This document shows, piece after piece, positions 14,814 through 15,221 of a stretch of 15,221 bases of DNA. The DNA is from CAUZSN01 sp963582345 (lineage in GTDB: Bacteria; Planctomycetota; Planctomycetia; Planctomycetales; Planctomycetaceae). Below the pieces are notes generated by a model. The model ran no database searches. It saw only the letters and a program-made list of their open reading frames with translations, and had not been told where the DNA came from. Numbering within the stretch: the stretch's first letter is position 1; each line of letters opens with the position of its first letter. The stretch is taken from positions 1 to 15,221 of the forward strand of contig CAUZSN010000071.1 of NCBI GenBank assembly GCA_963582345.1. Reading direction: 5' to 3'. Both the position numbers and the translations under genes were made by a program.

Positions 14814-15221
14814 ATGCCACAGTCCTGGATTATTCTGATCATTGTCAGCATCGCGACGTTTCCAACACTGGCGCGGTGCAACGAATCCGATCAAAACCAT
14901 TTGGTTGTGTGTGCCGTTCCGGACGCAATGCCGCGCACCAGTCGTGCGGCAGACGGTTCGCCTCAAGGGCTTGATGTGGCCGTCGCACAACTAGTCGCTC
15001 GTGCGCTCGGCCGTGGGATCGAATTTCATTGGTGCACCAGCGCTGCCTGTTCGTGGAATTCTGTGAGCGCTCATCGTTGTGGGATCGTCATCGGTCAGCC
15101 GCATGGTTCCGGTCCTTCGCACGAGTTAGCGTGGAGCATTCCTTACGCCGGCAGCCGCTTTGGGTTGGTGGTCCATCAAGACACAAAAGATATCCTGTCG
15201 CATACCGATCTGGGCGGCAAA
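14814..15221 (+). CDS. MoxJ/XoxJ-like periplasmic substrate-binding-family protein (N-terminal part, C-terminus beyond window)
   Basis: The open frame runs to the window edge (136 codons). The N-terminus MPQSWIILIIVSIATFPTLA is a signal peptide with cleavage expected near LARC-NE. The mature part begins HLVVCAVPDAMP, then GLDVAVAQLVARALGRGIEFHW, CGIVIGQPHG and SIPYAGSRFGLVV. This is the pattern of family-3 solute-binding proteins, and especially of MoxJ/XoxJ, accessory proteins encoded next to PQQ methanol dehydrogenases. It follows the dehydrogenase by 124 bases on the same strand. ATG 14814 is preferred because it gives a clean signal peptide and GAGG lies at 14799-14802. An in-frame ATG at 14778 would add 12 acidic residues. 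A strong AGGAGG at 14788-14793 is oddly placed for either. The cytochrome (XoxG-type) would be expected further right, outside the window. Confidence 0.82.
   Translation, partial: MPQSWIILIIVSIATFPTLARCNESDQNHLVVCAVPDAMPRTSRAADGSPQGLDVAVAQLVARALGRGIEFHWCTSAACSWNSVSAHRCGIVIGQPHGSGPSHELAWSIPYAGSRFGLVVHQDTKDILSHTDLGGK

Overview
The window looks like chromosomal DNA of a planctomycete, probably a member of the Pirellulaceae or a relative. This is inferred from the gene families: a secreted protein with a twin-arginine type leader, a split transketolase, a large uncharacterised two-helix membrane protein beside an ABC ATPase, and a motor-like gene set whose Asp-bearing helix has a sequence I associate with planctomycetes. 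Intermediate GC, frequent GTG starts and weak Shine-Dalgarno sites fit but are not diagnostic. No rRNA, tRNA, insertion sequence, phage gene or CRISPR array is visible.

Layout. Positions 1-640 (minus) hold the N-terminal part of a secreted protein that runs off the left edge. After a 420-base divergent spacer comes a plus-strand cluster, 1061-5073: metX and metW (methionine biosynthesis), then three tightly packed membrane-protein genes. These are a TolQ/ExbB/MotA-like channel subunit, a protein with an Asp-bearing N-terminal helix followed by a heptad-repeat coiled coil, and a single-helix protein with an ExbD/TolR-like C-terminal domain. This trio is the best candidate for an undescribed system, because the roles of one ExbD/TolR protein appear to be divided between two proteins.

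From 5091 to 12608 everything is on the minus strand, in three apparent units. A promoter at 8004-8032 drives a split transketolase pair followed by a tandem-GNAT acetyltransferase. Upstream of that, a 775-residue membrane protein is followed by an ABC ATPase with no permease nearby. Furthest upstream is a lone carboxylesterase/lysophospholipase-like hydrolase ending at a strong stem-loop with a T tract.

The right end (12896-15221, plus) carries a PQQ-dependent alcohol dehydrogenase with the Asp-Tyr-Asp signature of lanthanide-dependent XoxF/PedH-type enzymes. The start of a MoxJ/XoxJ-like periplasmic binding protein follows and is cut by the window edge. Together they suggest periplasmic alcohol oxidation dependent on rare-earth ions.
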